This document shows positions 18,522 to 28,329 of a DNA stretch of 64,000 nt, one piece after another. The stretch is from Chthoniobacter flavus Ellin428 (GTDB taxonomy: Bacteria; Verrucomicrobiota; Verrucomicrobiia; Chthoniobacterales; Chthoniobacteraceae). The stretch covers positions 186,001-250,000 of the forward strand of contig NZ_ABVL01000010.1 of the NCBI RefSeq assembly GCF_000173075.1. Reading direction: 5' to 3'. Made by a program: the position numbers and the translations under genes. Numbering within the stretch: position 1 is the stretch's first letter; every line of letters starts with the position of its first letter. Under the pieces are notes generated by a model. That model had not been told where the DNA came from, searched no databases, and worked only from the letters and a program-made list of their open reading frames with translations.

Positions 18522-18681
18522 GGGTTGGGCAAAATAGGAGGGGGTGGGGGTGGGGCCAAGAAATAATTTGATCTATTAGGAACTCTGTTTCGGAGAAAAG
18601 CGGCTTTCGTTGTGGCATGGGTCTCGCTTTCTTATATTTGGATATGTCCTTCCGATTCCTTAACTGCTCCGTCATATCGAC

Positions 18682-20607
18682 GTGGTTTGTCGTCTTTTGA
18701 CCTTGGCTACCGTGCTCGATTCGCCAATTCCGCCGCAGTTGGAATCCGAGGCCAGTTTTCAGCTTCTGTTTCACCAGCATCCCTTGCCCATGTGGGTGGT
18801 GGATGCCGAGACGCTGGTCTTTATCGCGGTCAATGATACCGCGGTGAGGAAATACGGGTATTCCCGGGAGGAATTCCTGACGATGACCATGGACCAAATC
18901 GCCACGCCGATGGAGGACGCGGGCGAGACGGTGGCGGACGATTCGCACGGGGCCAGCACTGCCTGGCGGCACAAGACCAAGGAGGGCGCGATGCTCTTGG
19001 TGGAAAGCACGTGGCACGAGATCCCCTTCGCCGGACGCGATGCGGTGCTGGTGCTCACGCTGGATCGCACCGAGCAGCGCCGGGCCGAGCAGCGCAACCG
19101 GGAGCAGGCCAATCTTCTCAATCTTGCGTCGGACGCGATCATCGTGCGCAACCTGGACAACGTGGTGCTTTTTTGGAACCAGGGTGCGGAACGACTCTAT
19201 GGATGGAATACGCAGGAGATGATCGGAGCGAAGACCATCGAGACCTTTGTCAAAGATCGGGAATACGAGGCGGAGATCGAATTGCTGAAGACGGGCGTGT
19301 GGACCGGTCAGCTCACGCATCAGAGCAAGGCCGGGCAGGCGGTCATTGTGAACAGCCGGTGGACGCTCGTCCGCGAAGACGACGGCAGCCCGAAGGCGGT
19401 GCTGGTCATCAATACCGACGTGACTGAGACGAAGAAGCTCGAGTCGCAATTTTTGCGCGCGCAACGTCTCGAAGGGATCGGCACGCTGGCCAGCGGCATC
19501 GCGCATGATTTGAACAACATCCTGTCGCCGATCCTCATGTCGTGCGGCATCCTGCGGAAGGAATTCGACGACGAAGACACGCTGAAGATGCTGAGCATCA
19601 TCGAAGGCAGCGCGGAACGCGGCGCGGGGATCGTGAAGCAAGTGCTGACCTTTGCGCGCGGCGTGGAAGGTGAGCGCGTGTTGCTGCAGCTCAAGCACCT
19701 CGTCAGCGAACTGGCCAAGGTGATGGCGCAGACTTTCCCGCGCAACATCGACATCCAGACGAATTTTCCGCCCGACCTGTGGACTGTGATGGGCGACGCC
19801 ACGCAGTTGCACCAGGTGTTGCTTAACCTCTGCGTGAACGCACGTGACGCCATGCCGCAGGGTGGCGGCATCCGCCTCAGTGCGGAAAACGTAAATATCG
19901 ACCAGCACTTCGCGAGTATGAACCCGGGCGCGCAGCTCGGGCCGTACGTGGTCCTGCGCGCCTCGGATACCGGCAGCGGCATGTCGCCGCAGACGATGGA
20001 AAAGATTTTCGATCCGTTCTTTACCACGAAGGAAGTGGGCAAGGGAACGGGCCTCGGTTTGGCGACGGTCATCGGCATCGTGAAGAGCCATGGTGGCTTC
20101 CTCACCGTGCAGAGCGAGCTGGGGGTGGGCACGACGTTCAGCGTCTTCCTGCCGTCCAGTCAGGAGAAGGGCTCTGACGTGGCGAAGGAGGAAGTGCCGA
20201 TCGCGCGTGGCAATGGCGAGCTCATCCTGGTGGTGGACGATGAGCCGCCGATCCGTGAAGCGCTGGTCCGCACGCTCACGGCGAACGGTTACCACGCTTA
20301 CACCGCGGAGGATGGCAGCGATGCACTGGCCCTCTATTTCCAGCGCCGCTCGGAGATCGCCGCGGTCATCACCGATATATCCATGGGACAGATGGATGGC
20401 GTGACGCTGGTGCGTTCGCTGCGCAAAGTGGACCCGAAGGTGAAAGTCATCGTCTCCAGCGGGCACCTGCAAAAGGAACACATCGTCGTGCTCGAAGGTC
20501 TCGGCGTGAAGGCGTTCCTCGATAAGCCTTACACGGCGGACAAGCTGCTGCGGGCGCTGCAAGGCGTGCTCAAGCAGACGGACGAACAGCCGGAAGTAGT
20601 GAAGTAG
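18682..20607 (+). CDS. PAS-PAS hybrid sensor histidine kinase with receiver domain
   Basis: This soluble sensor kinase of about 641 residues starts with two PAS domains (about 25-140 from FQLLFHQHPLPMWVVD, and 145-255 from ASDAIIVRNLDNVVLFW). A HisKA domain has the phosphoacceptor in GIAHDLNN (His275), and the ATPase domain shows NLCVNARDAM, DTGSGMS and GTGLGLATV. A C-terminal receiver runs from LILVVDDEPP with the acceptor Asp565 in ITDISM and the conserved Lys in LDKPY. No membrane span is present, so the signal is cytoplasmic, perhaps redox or a ligand. The output may pass to a separate regulator, none of which is adjacent. The start is uncertain: GTG 18682 or GTG 18712. Confidence 0.9.
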   Translation: MVCRLLTLATVLDSPIPPQLESEASFQLLFHQHPLPMWVVDAETLVFIAVNDTAVRKYGYSREEFLTMTMDQIATPMEDAGETVADDSHGASTAWRHKTKEGAMLLVESTWHEIPFAGRDAVLVLTLDRTEQRRAEQRNREQANLLNLASDAIIVRNLDNVVLFWNQGAERLYGWNTQEMIGAKTIETFVKDREYEAEIELLKTGVWTGQLTHQSKAGQAVIVNSRWTLVREDDGSPKAVLVINTDVTETKKLESQFLRAQRLEGIGTLASGIAHDLNNILSPILMSCGILRKEFDDEDTLKMLSIIEGSAERGAGIVKQVLTFARGVEGERVLLQLKHLVSELAKVMAQTFPRNIDIQTNFPPDLWTVMGDATQLHQVLLNLCVNARDAMPQGGGIRLSAENVNIDQHFASMNPGAQLGPYVVLRASDTGSGMSPQTMEKIFDPFFTTKEVGKGTGLGLATVIGIVKSHGGFLTVQSELGVGTTFSVFLPSSQEKGSDVAKEEVPIARGNGELILVVDDEPPIREALVRTLTANGYHAYTAEDGSDALALYFQRRSEIAAVITDISMGQMDGVTLVRSLRKVDPKVKVIVSSGHLQKEHIVVLEGLGVKAFLDKPYTADKLLRALQGVLKQTDEQPEVVK

Positions 20608-20617
20608 GGTAAGGGGG

Positions 20618-20660
20618 AACACCCAACATCGAAGGTCCGACACCCAACACCCGATGGGAT
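20618..20660. repeat. ACACCCAACATC-type simple repeat after the histidine kinase
   Basis: The words AACACCCAACATCGAAGG and CGACACCCAACACCCGATGG follow one another just after the kinase stop codon. The same CCCAACATCCAAC words form the element at 49931-50080, so this is a second, decayed copy of that family. Confidence 0.5.
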
Positions 20661-20702
20661 GATGCGGCGCGTGGTGTTGCCGCCGCGAGGGGGCAGGTTG
20701 AG

Positions 20703-20953
20703 GGCGCTGCTCTGGCTAAGCATTACCCACATCTTTGGTCGGTTTAGGGACAGCGGGGAATTCGGCTGCGGCTCACTGGGAGGGGCGACTTCCTAGTCGC
20801 CCTGCGTCGCGGATCGTCACCCTCAAAGAGAGTCGTTGCGCGCATCGGTTTTTCGGTCAGGGGCTAGGAAGTCGCCGCTCCCAGTGGCGCTATCCCATTC
20901 GATATCTAAACACCGAGCAAAGATGGGGGTAATGCTTAGGCTCCGTCAGCGCC
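20703..20953. repeat. 251-bp triple-nested inverted-repeat element
   Basis: Three inverted pairs are nested in order: GGCGCTG/CAGCGCC (20703-20709, 20947-20953); a 22-bp pair with 21 matches (20716-20737, 20918-20939); and a 23-bp pair with 22 matches (20774-20796, 20864-20886). The inner left arm also contains its own palindrome around TCCT (20783-20802). A separate 8-bp hairpin lies just outside at 20963-20984. No frame inside looks coding. The element fills the gap between the histidine kinase and the convergent AEC transporter, more than 300 bp with no gene. Confidence 0.8.
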
Positions 20954-21019
20954 CCAATATTTGGGCGGCGACGGAGCGCCGCCCTCCAACACGCTGGCGA
21001 TGCGCAATGCGTTTGGTCG

Positions 21020-21930
21020 CTACCGCAGAAACGCGATCAGCAGCGTGACCGTGAACATGCTCAACAGCGTCGAATAAAAGACGGCGGCGGCGGCGAATTG
21101 GGAATCGGCGTTGAATTCGTGCGCGATGAGCGCGGTGTTCACCGCGGTGGGGAAGGAGCTGCTCACGATCATGATCGTCGCTTCCTGCCCTTTGAAACCA
21201 AAGATCGGGACGAGCGCGGCGGCGATTCCGGGCGCGATGAGCAAACGCAAACCGAGCGCCCACCCGAGCCGCGGCAGGCTCTGCCGCACTTTGGTCTGCG
21301 AGAGTTGCACACCGAGCGTGATGAGCGCGAAGGCGACCAGCCCCTCGGAGATGTATGCAGCGGCACCCACAACCATCGCACCTGTTGCACGGGGAGATGC
21401 AGCACGCGCACGATGATCGCGCTCAATACCGCCCACAGCGACACCTGGCGCAACATGGGCAACGCGAGCCGCCAGCCGGAGCGATGCGTGGACGCAGCCA
21501 GCGCGAGACCGACGGTGAAGGTGCTGATGTTTTGCGTGAGGACGATGAAGACCTGCATCAGTTCGCCCAGTCCGGGAAAGGCGAGGGACATGAGCGGGAT
21601 GCCGTAGTTGCCCGAGTTGTAAAACATCGTGGCCAATTGCAGCGCGCGGGTGTGCCCGGCTTCGTAGCGCATGCCGCGTCCGACAATCGCACTGAGCACG
21701 AACATGCTGGCGATGATGCTCGCGGTGAAGCCCATGATGCGGGCGGCTGCGGCGCCGCTGAGATTCGAGTCGACGACGTGAACGAAGATAAACGCCGGGA
21801 CGAAGAGGTAGATGTTCAGCTTGACCAGCGATTTCAGGTCGAGCCGGCTGCGCCGATCAATCAGCCAGCCAAAACCGAACATCACGAGGATGGGCAGCAG
21901 GACGTTGGTGAAGACGGACCAGAAAAACAC
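21020..21930 (-). pseudogene. AEC-family (auxin efflux carrier-type) transporter, frameshifted
   Basis: Two overlapping frames together give one membrane transporter of about 303 residues with about ten spans. The first half (GTG start 21930, FFWSVFTNVLLPILVMFGFGWLI, with FYNSGNYGIPL typical of the family) runs in one frame to VLHLPVQQVRWLWVPLH. The second half (YISEGLVAFALITLGVQLSQ to FTVTLLIAFLR) continues in another frame. The break is near 21354-21358, where adding one base restores the reading. AEC proteins export small organic anions such as malate or malonate. The lesion may be a sequencing indel rather than true decay. Confidence 0.75.
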
Positions 21931-22006
21931 GTGGGGAAGCGGGGAAGCCGCAGACCGTGGAAGAGAACGGGGGCAAAAGCCAGTCTGGGGATTGTTCCCA
22001 AAAACA

Positions 22007-22036
22007 AAAAACGCGAGCCGTGAAGCTCGCGTTTTT
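22007..22036 (-). terminator. Rho-independent terminator of the 22060-23307 gene
   Basis: A 12-bp stem, AAAAACGCGAGC (22007-22018) and GCTCGCGTTTTT (22025-22036), encloses a 6-base loop CGTGAA. On the minus strand it ends in a run of T, 24 bp after the stop codon of the secreted protein gene. The mirrored A and T runs mean it could also act on the plus strand. It is the clearest intrinsic terminator in the window. Confidence 0.88.
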
Positions 22037-22059
22037 TGAAAACTTTGGCCGGACCTCGC

Positions 22060-23307
22060 TTATTGGCTGAGGAACTGCACGCGGCGATTGTTGATGTTCG
22101 GCGGGAAGCCGAGCGCGCCGGGCAGGTAGGGCGAACCGCCGCGGAAATCGGCGATCGGATCCTGCGGGCCTTCGGCGATGGGCTCCTTGGCCTCTTTGCC
22201 ACCCTTGCCTTCGCCCATGTTGCGGGAACCTGGGTCATAGGCGGCCACCGCTTCGGGCTTGAGGCCGACTTCCCACGTGTTCAGCGACTCGTCACCGAAG
22301 GAGGCGATCTCCTTGATCGTCACGGTGTCGCTCGCCGTATCGGGCGTCCAGCGCACCGCCAGTTGCGTGGCGTGGGTGGCCGGGAAATCGATGCTCGAGC
22401 GGTTCGTCGTGCCGTCGAGGACCATGCTCACGGTCGGCGTCTTGCCTTCCAGCGAGTTGGTCGCCGCCGGGTCGTCGATGGCGAAGAAGTCCAGCTTGCC
22501 CTTGGCCGTACCGTCAGTGAGCAGGGCCACCCGCGAGATGGACTGCGCGCTGCCATACTTGATCACCGCACCCGCTTCATTCGTCGAGGCGCTGATCGCC
22601 ACGCCGCTGTCCGGGTTGTCATCGATCGCCTTCTGCCAGGCGAGGGCGCCGTCGGGGGAGTTCGCATAAGACATGGTGCTGCCTGTGAAGAGCCCGTTGG
22701 CGTTGAAAGCGGTTTTGTCGTTGACCTGGCCGAAGATGGCATGCGCATCGATCGCCTGTTCGCGCTGGCGCATATCATAGACCGTGGCCGGCTTCTCGCC
22801 ATACAGATAGAGGCTGTAGAGCGGGCCGGGGTTGGCCAGGTCGGTCTCGATAAGAATGTACTTGGCGAACCGGGTGAACGGCTTGTCGAGTTTCTTCTCG
22901 TTGATCGAGTTGAAAGAAATGTTTTCCGCGAGCGGGGTCCAGGACTTGGCCCCGGGCGCGCCGGGTTCGTCCCCTGCGTAGAGCGAGATCGTGCCGTCGG
23001 CCGCTTTTGCGGACACGCTGAAATTCGAGACGAGTTCTGGCTCGGCCAGCGCGACGAGGTAGTGCTGTTTGCCGGCGAGCACCGGCCAACCGGTGGTCAC
23101 GTCGTCATCCAGCCACGCGGCGGAGGCTTCGCTCGGCACGTAAGTCTGGTTGGAGGGATTGTAGAGGAAGAGATTCGACCCGACGTGCTGGCGGGCGAGA
23201 TTCTTCGGGTACACCTGAAGCTGCCGGGTCACCGGATCCGGGTCCGCAGCGAGAGCGAGGCTGGAGCAGGCAGCCGCAGCGAGCAGAACGAACGACGTGG
23301 TCTTCAT
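22060..23307 (-). CDS. secreted hypothetical protein with discoidin-like repeats
   Basis: This is a 415-residue exported protein with a signal peptide (MKTTSFVLLAAAACSSLALA). The body has two similar beta-rich segments (NPSNQTYVPSEASAAWLDDDVTTGWPV and later NANGLFTGSTMSYANSPDGALAWQKAIDDN) with residues such as AAWLDDD, SRVALLT and LAVRWTPD, recalling F5/8 type C/discoidin jelly-roll domains that bind sugars. The C-terminus is Gly/Pro-rich and low complexity (GGSPYLPGALGFPPN). The function is unknown; a role in carbohydrate or cell-surface binding is a guess. It is transcribed alone, with a strong terminator downstream and a divergent gene upstream. Confidence 0.75.
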   Translation of the reverse strand: MKTTSFVLLAAAACSSLALAADPDPVTRQLQVYPKNLARQHVGSNLFLYNPSNQTYVPSEASAAWLDDDVTTGWPVLAGKQHYLVALAEPELVSNFSVSAKAADGTISLYAGDEPGAPGAKSWTPLAENISFNSINEKKLDKPFTRFAKYILIETDLANPGPLYSLYLYGEKPATVYDMRQREQAIDAHAIFGQVNDKTAFNANGLFTGSTMSYANSPDGALAWQKAIDDNPDSGVAISASTNEAGAVIKYGSAQSISRVALLTDGTAKGKLDFFAIDDPAATNSLEGKTPTVSMVLDGTTNRSSIDFPATHATQLAVRWTPDTASDTVTIKEIASFGDESLNTWEVGLKPEAVAAYDPGSRNMGEGKGGKEAKEPIAEGPQDPIADFRGGSPYLPGALGFPPNINNRRVQFLSQ

Positions 23308-23598
23308 ATCTTTTAGCCCTGGATGTTAGCGGGTTTCAATTTTGAGTGAAAGTCAATTTCTCCAACGGGTCTACGTGAGCAGATGTTCTAGAAATTTGAG
23401 CGAGTATGGACAATTCACTCAGTCCCGCAAGCGTAATTTTCAAATTTGTGATAAGCATTTTTAATGCCATAAATTGCCTCCATCTTTGCTGTTGGCAAAA
23501 ATATCGGAAATCAGTATCGAGAGCATTCGCGCGGTTCGTGACAGACCCGGCGGCTCCCGCACGAGCTGGCCTGTAACGATGCCAGCGACCTTTTTCTC
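23308..23598. other. AT-rich divergent promoter region (291 bp)
   Basis: This gap separates two divergent genes and is distinctly richer in A and T than its surroundings (for example around 23440-23520). It must carry the promoters for both, but no clear hexamer pair, operator or structured leader is recognisable. Confidence 0.45.
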
Positions 23599-26500
23599 GT
23601 GAGCACTACCGATCCGACCTCCTCCCCCGATTCTCCCGCTTCCACCGGCTTTTCCGAGGGGCAGACGCTGGCGGGTTGTTACGCGCTTTCACGCCGGATC
23701 AGCGATGGCGGTGGAACAGAAATCTGGCTTGCGCAGGACGAAGTGCTGGGGAAGGACGTCACCTTGCACCTGCTCCCAGAGGCGGTGGCCAAGGATGGCA
23801 AGGCGCTGCAGGAGCTGCGCGCGGAGGTCAAGCGGGTCCGTCAACTGATCAATCCGCAGATCCTGCGGGTCTATGACCTGATCGAGGAGAGCGACTGCAT
23901 GGCGATTTCGATGAATGCCTTCGAGGGCGAGTCCGTCGCGGCGCGCCAGGCGAAGCAACCGGAGAAGCGCTTTGCCGCCAAGGACATCGAATCGTGGGTC
24001 TATGCATTGGTCCAGACGATCGAGGATGCCCATCGGATCAATTACCTGCACCGCGATCTCGCACCGCAGAATCTTTTCCTGACGAATGGGGGGCAACTGC
24101 TCGTCGCGAACTTCGGGGTCGGCCACATCATTCAAGGTGCGCTGGCCCGGGCCGGTGCGGCGGAGGAAGCGCGCCAGGCTCTCGCCAGTCCGCAGGCTTT
24201 GGGAGGAAACGCCCCGGCGAAGACGGATGATGTTTTTTCACTCGGCGCAGTTCTTTATACACTGCTTGCCGGCACGCCGCCGCCGGCCAGCGGAGATGTC
24301 TCCGCGCTCGATCAGCCGGAATGGCAGGTGCCCCCCGCCTGGCGCCAGGCGATTGCTGCTGCGTTGCAGAAATTGCCGGAATCTCGTCCACAGACAGCGA
24401 GCGACTTTTTGAAGCGGTTGAAAGGCGAGGCCCCGCCGGCTGCTGCTCCCGCCGCCGAAAAGGCGCCCGCGCCTGCGGTGGTCCCGATGGTGGCCGAAGT
24501 AAAGATGGAATCGCTGGCGAAAAAAGAACCGGAGCCACAATCGGAGCCGGTGGTCTCGCCCAAAGGCGAAGAGAAGCCCGCACCGGCGGCGCGCGAACCG
24601 GAAAAAGTGGTCCCCGTCGCGGAGCCGGAACCGAAGGTGGAGAGCATTCCCACGCAGCCGCTCCACGCGGTCACGGAGACGAAGACGCCCGAGTCCAAGC
24701 CGAGCCGAAGCCCGACCGAAAAGAGACCAGGCCCGCATTCCTTACCCCGCCCTCGGAGCCGAAGAAGTCGATCGAGCGTCCCTTGGTCGGCGATTTCAAG
24801 CCGCGTCTTTATCCGGAAGAGTCTTCGCGCTTCGCGACCATCGCCGTCGTCGTCGCCGTGCTCGCCCTGGTGGTTTCGATTTTCTGGTATTTTCTCACGA
24901 ACGGAAAGAAGCCGGCCCAGCAGGAGATCGTCAATGCGACCCCAACTCCTGAGGCGCCTGCGGTGACTCCCGAAAAGAAAGAGCTCCGGACGATTCCGAG
25001 CACGCCGGTGCCGCCGACCGTGGTGACGAAGGAGAAGGAGACGCCCGCGCCACAGACGCCGACACCTGCGCCCGTGGTCGTGAAAGCGACGCCCGCTCCC
25101 GCCATGTCGGAAGGTGAACGGGCCATCGCGGACAAACAATCCGCCTTGGATAAGGCGCGTGAGTCGGCCAGGGCAGCGGAGAAAAAGCACACCGATCTCT
25201 TGAAGGATCAGCAAGCCGCCACCCTGTTGGCGAATGCCTCGCAAAAAGCGGTCGAGGATCAGCGGAAGACCTACACGCCGATCAAGGCCGCCGCGGATGA
25301 CGCCGCCGCGAAGCGCAAAAAACTCGAGGACGACCAAAAGGCCGCCGAAGCCGCCGCGCAGGAAGCGCAGAAGGTGGCCACGGAAAAGGCGCGCCTGGTC
25401 GAGGAAGGAAAGAAAAAGCTCGAGGATTCGGAAAAAGACTACACGGACAAGCAAGCGGCGCAGGAAAAGGCGAACGCTGATTTGCAAGCGACGCAAAAGA
25501 CCCTGGAGGAAAAGCAAAAGGTCGAGGCGGATGCGACGAAGGCTGCGAACGATGCCGATACAGCGTTGCAACAACAACAGGCGGCGGTCGCAAAGCGGGA
25601 GAAGGAACTCGAGGACGTCAAGGTGGTGCTCGATCTGAACAAATCGTTGAAGGAAAAGGTCGACCAGTTCCGGGGCATTGCCTCGACGAATGGCCTGCCG
25701 GCTCCGGCCACGTGGGTTGCGCCCGCGACGCCCAAGCCGTCGACGCCCAACCCAATCCCGGCGGCCACGCCGAAGGTCGCGGTCGCCACGCCGGCGCCGA
25801 AGCCGGCCACTCCCGAACCGACGGAAATGGTCAAGCTCGCTCAAACCCCTTCGGCCACCCCGTTCCTTTCGACGCCGGCGCCTGCGACGCCGATGCCGAC
25901 TACACCGGCGCCTTCGACTCCCATGCGGACGACTCCGGTGCCGGCGACCCCGGTTCCCGCCACGCCCGTTCCGGCGACGCCTGTGCCCAGCACGCCGGCG
26001 CCGGCCACACCCACTCCGCCCACGCCGGTTCCCGCCGCCACACCCGGAGGCGCGACGCCCGAGGTCACGGTGACGAACAGCCTCGGCATGAAGTTCGCGC
26101 CGGTGGGGGACGTGGATTTCTGCATTTGGCTGACGCGCGTGAAAGACTTTGAGATCTTTGCCAAGGAGAAGAATTTGAAGTCCAACGCCTGGCGGTCGCC
26201 CGGTTTCCGCCAGGGGCCGGATCATCCGGTCGTCAATGTGACGTGGGATGAGGCGCTCGCCTTTTGCGCGTGGCTCACCGACAAGGAGCACAGCGGGGGG
26301 GCGCTGCCCGCGAACAAGTTCTATCGTCTGCCCACCGATCTCGAATGGAGCAAGGCGGTCGGCCTTCCGGAAGAAGTAGGGAGAACCCCGGAGGCGCGCG
26401 ATATGGGCATTCCAGACATCTATCCGTGGGGCAAGGACTGGCCGCCGCCGCCCGGCGCCGGCAACTATACGGGCGAAGAGACCGGCTCCGACGTGGCCAT

Positions 26501-26795
26501 CAAGGGCTACGAAGATGGCTATGCGTGGACCTCGCCCGTGGGCAGCTTCAAGGCCAATAAATATGGTCTTTATGATATGGGTGGAAACGTCTGGCAGTGG
26601 TGCATGGACAATTGGAACAACGAGTCCAAGGCCAAGGTGCTGCGCGGCGCTTCGTGGTACAACGGTGCGCTGAAGCTCAGTCTCCTCTCCTCCTGCCGCG
26701 TCCATGCCGCGCCGGACAGTAGCACCGATAATTACGGCTTCCGGATCGTTCGTGCTTCTGAATCGGCTTCGTCGATTAAGAGTAAATTTCGTTAG
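23599..26795 (+). CDS. pseudokinase - membrane span - coiled coil - SUMF1/FGE-like fusion, frameshifted
   Basis: Reading through one missing base near 24700-24702 gives a protein of about 1065 residues. Residues about 25-275 have a Ser/Thr kinase fold, but the beta3 lysine is His (VTLHLLP) and the DFG aspartate is Asn (VANFGVG), while HRDLAPQN is kept, so it is probably a pseudokinase. A Pro/Glu/Lys-rich linker, one membrane span (RFATIAVVVAVLALVVSIFW), a long Ala/Lys/Glu coiled coil, and a Pro-Ala-Thr linker with about 15 ATP-type units follow. The C-terminal about 225 residues (VTNSLGMKFAPVG to YGFRIVRA) form an FGE-sulfatase/SUMF1-like domain without the catalytic cysteine pair. It would sense inside and bind outside. 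The start at 23599 is a GTG. The next gene is an outer-membrane protein. Confidence 0.8.
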
Positions 26796-26885
26796 AAAAC
26801 TAGGGAATTGGCGCGCTTTTAGCGTTGCAATTCTAGGGGTGGCCTGACAACTCTGGGGTCCACAACGACGAATCGTGGTATTCTT

Positions 26886-28310
26886 ATGAAAAAATCTGTC
26901 GGGTCTTTGGCTCTTCTCTTAGCCACACTGATGGTTGGCAAGCCCTGCGCCAGCCGCGCGCAGGACTTTTTCCGTGACCTTGGAACCTCGCGTTCCTCTG
27001 GCGGCATCGGACCGGTGGTTCCATCGGATTACACGTATGAAAACGCCTCCCCCAGCGGCCTGCGGCCATTGCGCCCGGGACAGGACCTCTCTGTCACCGA
27101 AGCGCAGGAGGAAGAAGATAAGTTCAACTTTGCTCTCGGTAATTTCCGCTTTGGGGCCGCTCTCGGCGTGGGCATCGAGTTCAACGATAATATCAAGCTC
27201 TCGCAGAATGACCGCATCTCCGATTTCATCTTCCGGCCGGTCCTGAATCTGGATTCAGAATGGCGCCTCAGCGACTTGAATACGCTGCGCTTCAATATCG
27301 GCCTGAGCTACGCGAAGTACTTCCAGCATAGTGAATTCGATACGGATGGCGTCCTCATCTCGCCGACTTCGGAGATCGCGTTCACCATGTACACCGGGCC
27401 GGTAAAGTGGACCGTCCGCGATCGCGGCAGCTACCAGGAAGATACCTACGACATTCCGGACGTCAGTGGTGTCCCGCAATACAAGCGCTGGGAAAACCAG
27501 GCGGGCCTTGATGCGGATTGGGCGATCAACCAATCCTTCGATCTCACGGTCGGCTACGATCACTACAATCTGTGGACTACGGGCAATAGCGGGCAACAAG
27601 ACCTCACCGGATTCCAGCTGCAGGACCGCGCCATCGATACCATTTTCGTGAAGCCCTCGTGGCAGATGAACCCGGCGATCAAAGTCGGTGTCAACGCGTC
27701 TTACAGCTTCATCGATTTCAAGGATCCGGCGCGGAGCGATGGGGAAGGCTTGCTCGCAGGTCCGTTCATCGAGTGGCAGATCTCCGAATACACCAACTTG
27801 TATTTGGAAGGCGGCTACCAGAGCCTCACCTTCGACCATGCCAGCAACTTCGAGGATGCGGCGATCAACCAGCTGGGCCTGAGCGCGACCGACGCTGCGG
27901 CGGTGCGTGCGTCGGTCCAGGACAGCGAGGACTCCCACAGCTACTACGTCAAATTTGAGATCAACAACCGCCCGAGCGAGTTCTTCAAGCACCGCTTGTC
28001 CTTCTCCAAGACATCGGAAGTCGGGTTCCTCTCGGATTTCATCACCCTTTACAACGTGGAATACGACGCGGATTGGAAGGTGACGGAAAAATTGGAACTC
28101 GGTCCTACGGTGTTCTACGAACACTATACGACCTCCGGCTCATTGGGTGAAAAAGCAGATCGCATTGGCGCGGCGATCGGTTTGCGCTATCATATCCGAA
28201 ATAATCTGACCCTTGGGCTCGATTATCGCTATATCTGGAAAAACTCAAATTTGGATGGCTTGGACTATTACCAGAACCTGGTCTTCCTCAGCCTTTACTA
28301 TAAATTCTAA
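26886..28310 (+). CDS. outer-membrane beta-barrel protein of an exopolysaccharide locus
   Basis: This is a 474-residue exported protein with signal peptide ending SRAQ. Alternating hydrophobic/polar strands (GAALGVGIEFNDNIKLS, LRFNIGLSYAKYFQH, LDADWAINQSFDLTVGYDHY) and a C-terminal aromatic strand LVFLSLYYKF are the hallmarks of a Gram-negative beta-barrel inserted by the Bam complex. Barrels of this type often sit beside Wza/Wzc genes and help export or attach polysaccharide. It is followed by the Wza-like gene after 19 bp. No enzymatic motif is visible. Confidence 0.82.
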   Translation: MKKSVGSLALLLATLMVGKPCASRAQDFFRDLGTSRSSGGIGPVVPSDYTYENASPSGLRPLRPGQDLSVTEAQEEEDKFNFALGNFRFGAALGVGIEFNDNIKLSQNDRISDFIFRPVLNLDSEWRLSDLNTLRFNIGLSYAKYFQHSEFDTDGVLISPTSEIAFTMYTGPVKWTVRDRGSYQEDTYDIPDVSGVPQYKRWENQAGLDADWAINQSFDLTVGYDHYNLWTTGNSGQQDLTGFQLQDRAIDTIFVKPSWQMNPAIKVGVNASYSFIDFKDPARSDGEGLLAGPFIEWQISEYTNLYLEGGYQSLTFDHASNFEDAAINQLGLSATDAAAVRASVQDSEDSHSYYVKFEINNRPSEFFKHRLSFSKTSEVGFLSDFITLYNVEYDADWKVTEKLELGPTVFYEHYTTSGSLGEKADRIGAAIGLRYHIRNNLTLGLDYRYIWKNSNLDGLDYYQNLVFLSLYYKF

Positions 28311-28329
28311 AATTTAACCTCTATGGCCT

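Noticed and set aside
17875..20643. 922-codon open frame on the minus strand
   Set aside because: It runs antisense through the histidine kinase and out of frame into the Gre gene; no family motif is visible.
24312..26705. 797-codon minus-strand frame, very Arg/Gly-rich in the middle
   Set aside because: It is antisense to the coiled coil and Pro/Ala/Thr repeats of the pseudokinase fusion; the repetitive composition mirrors the other strand.
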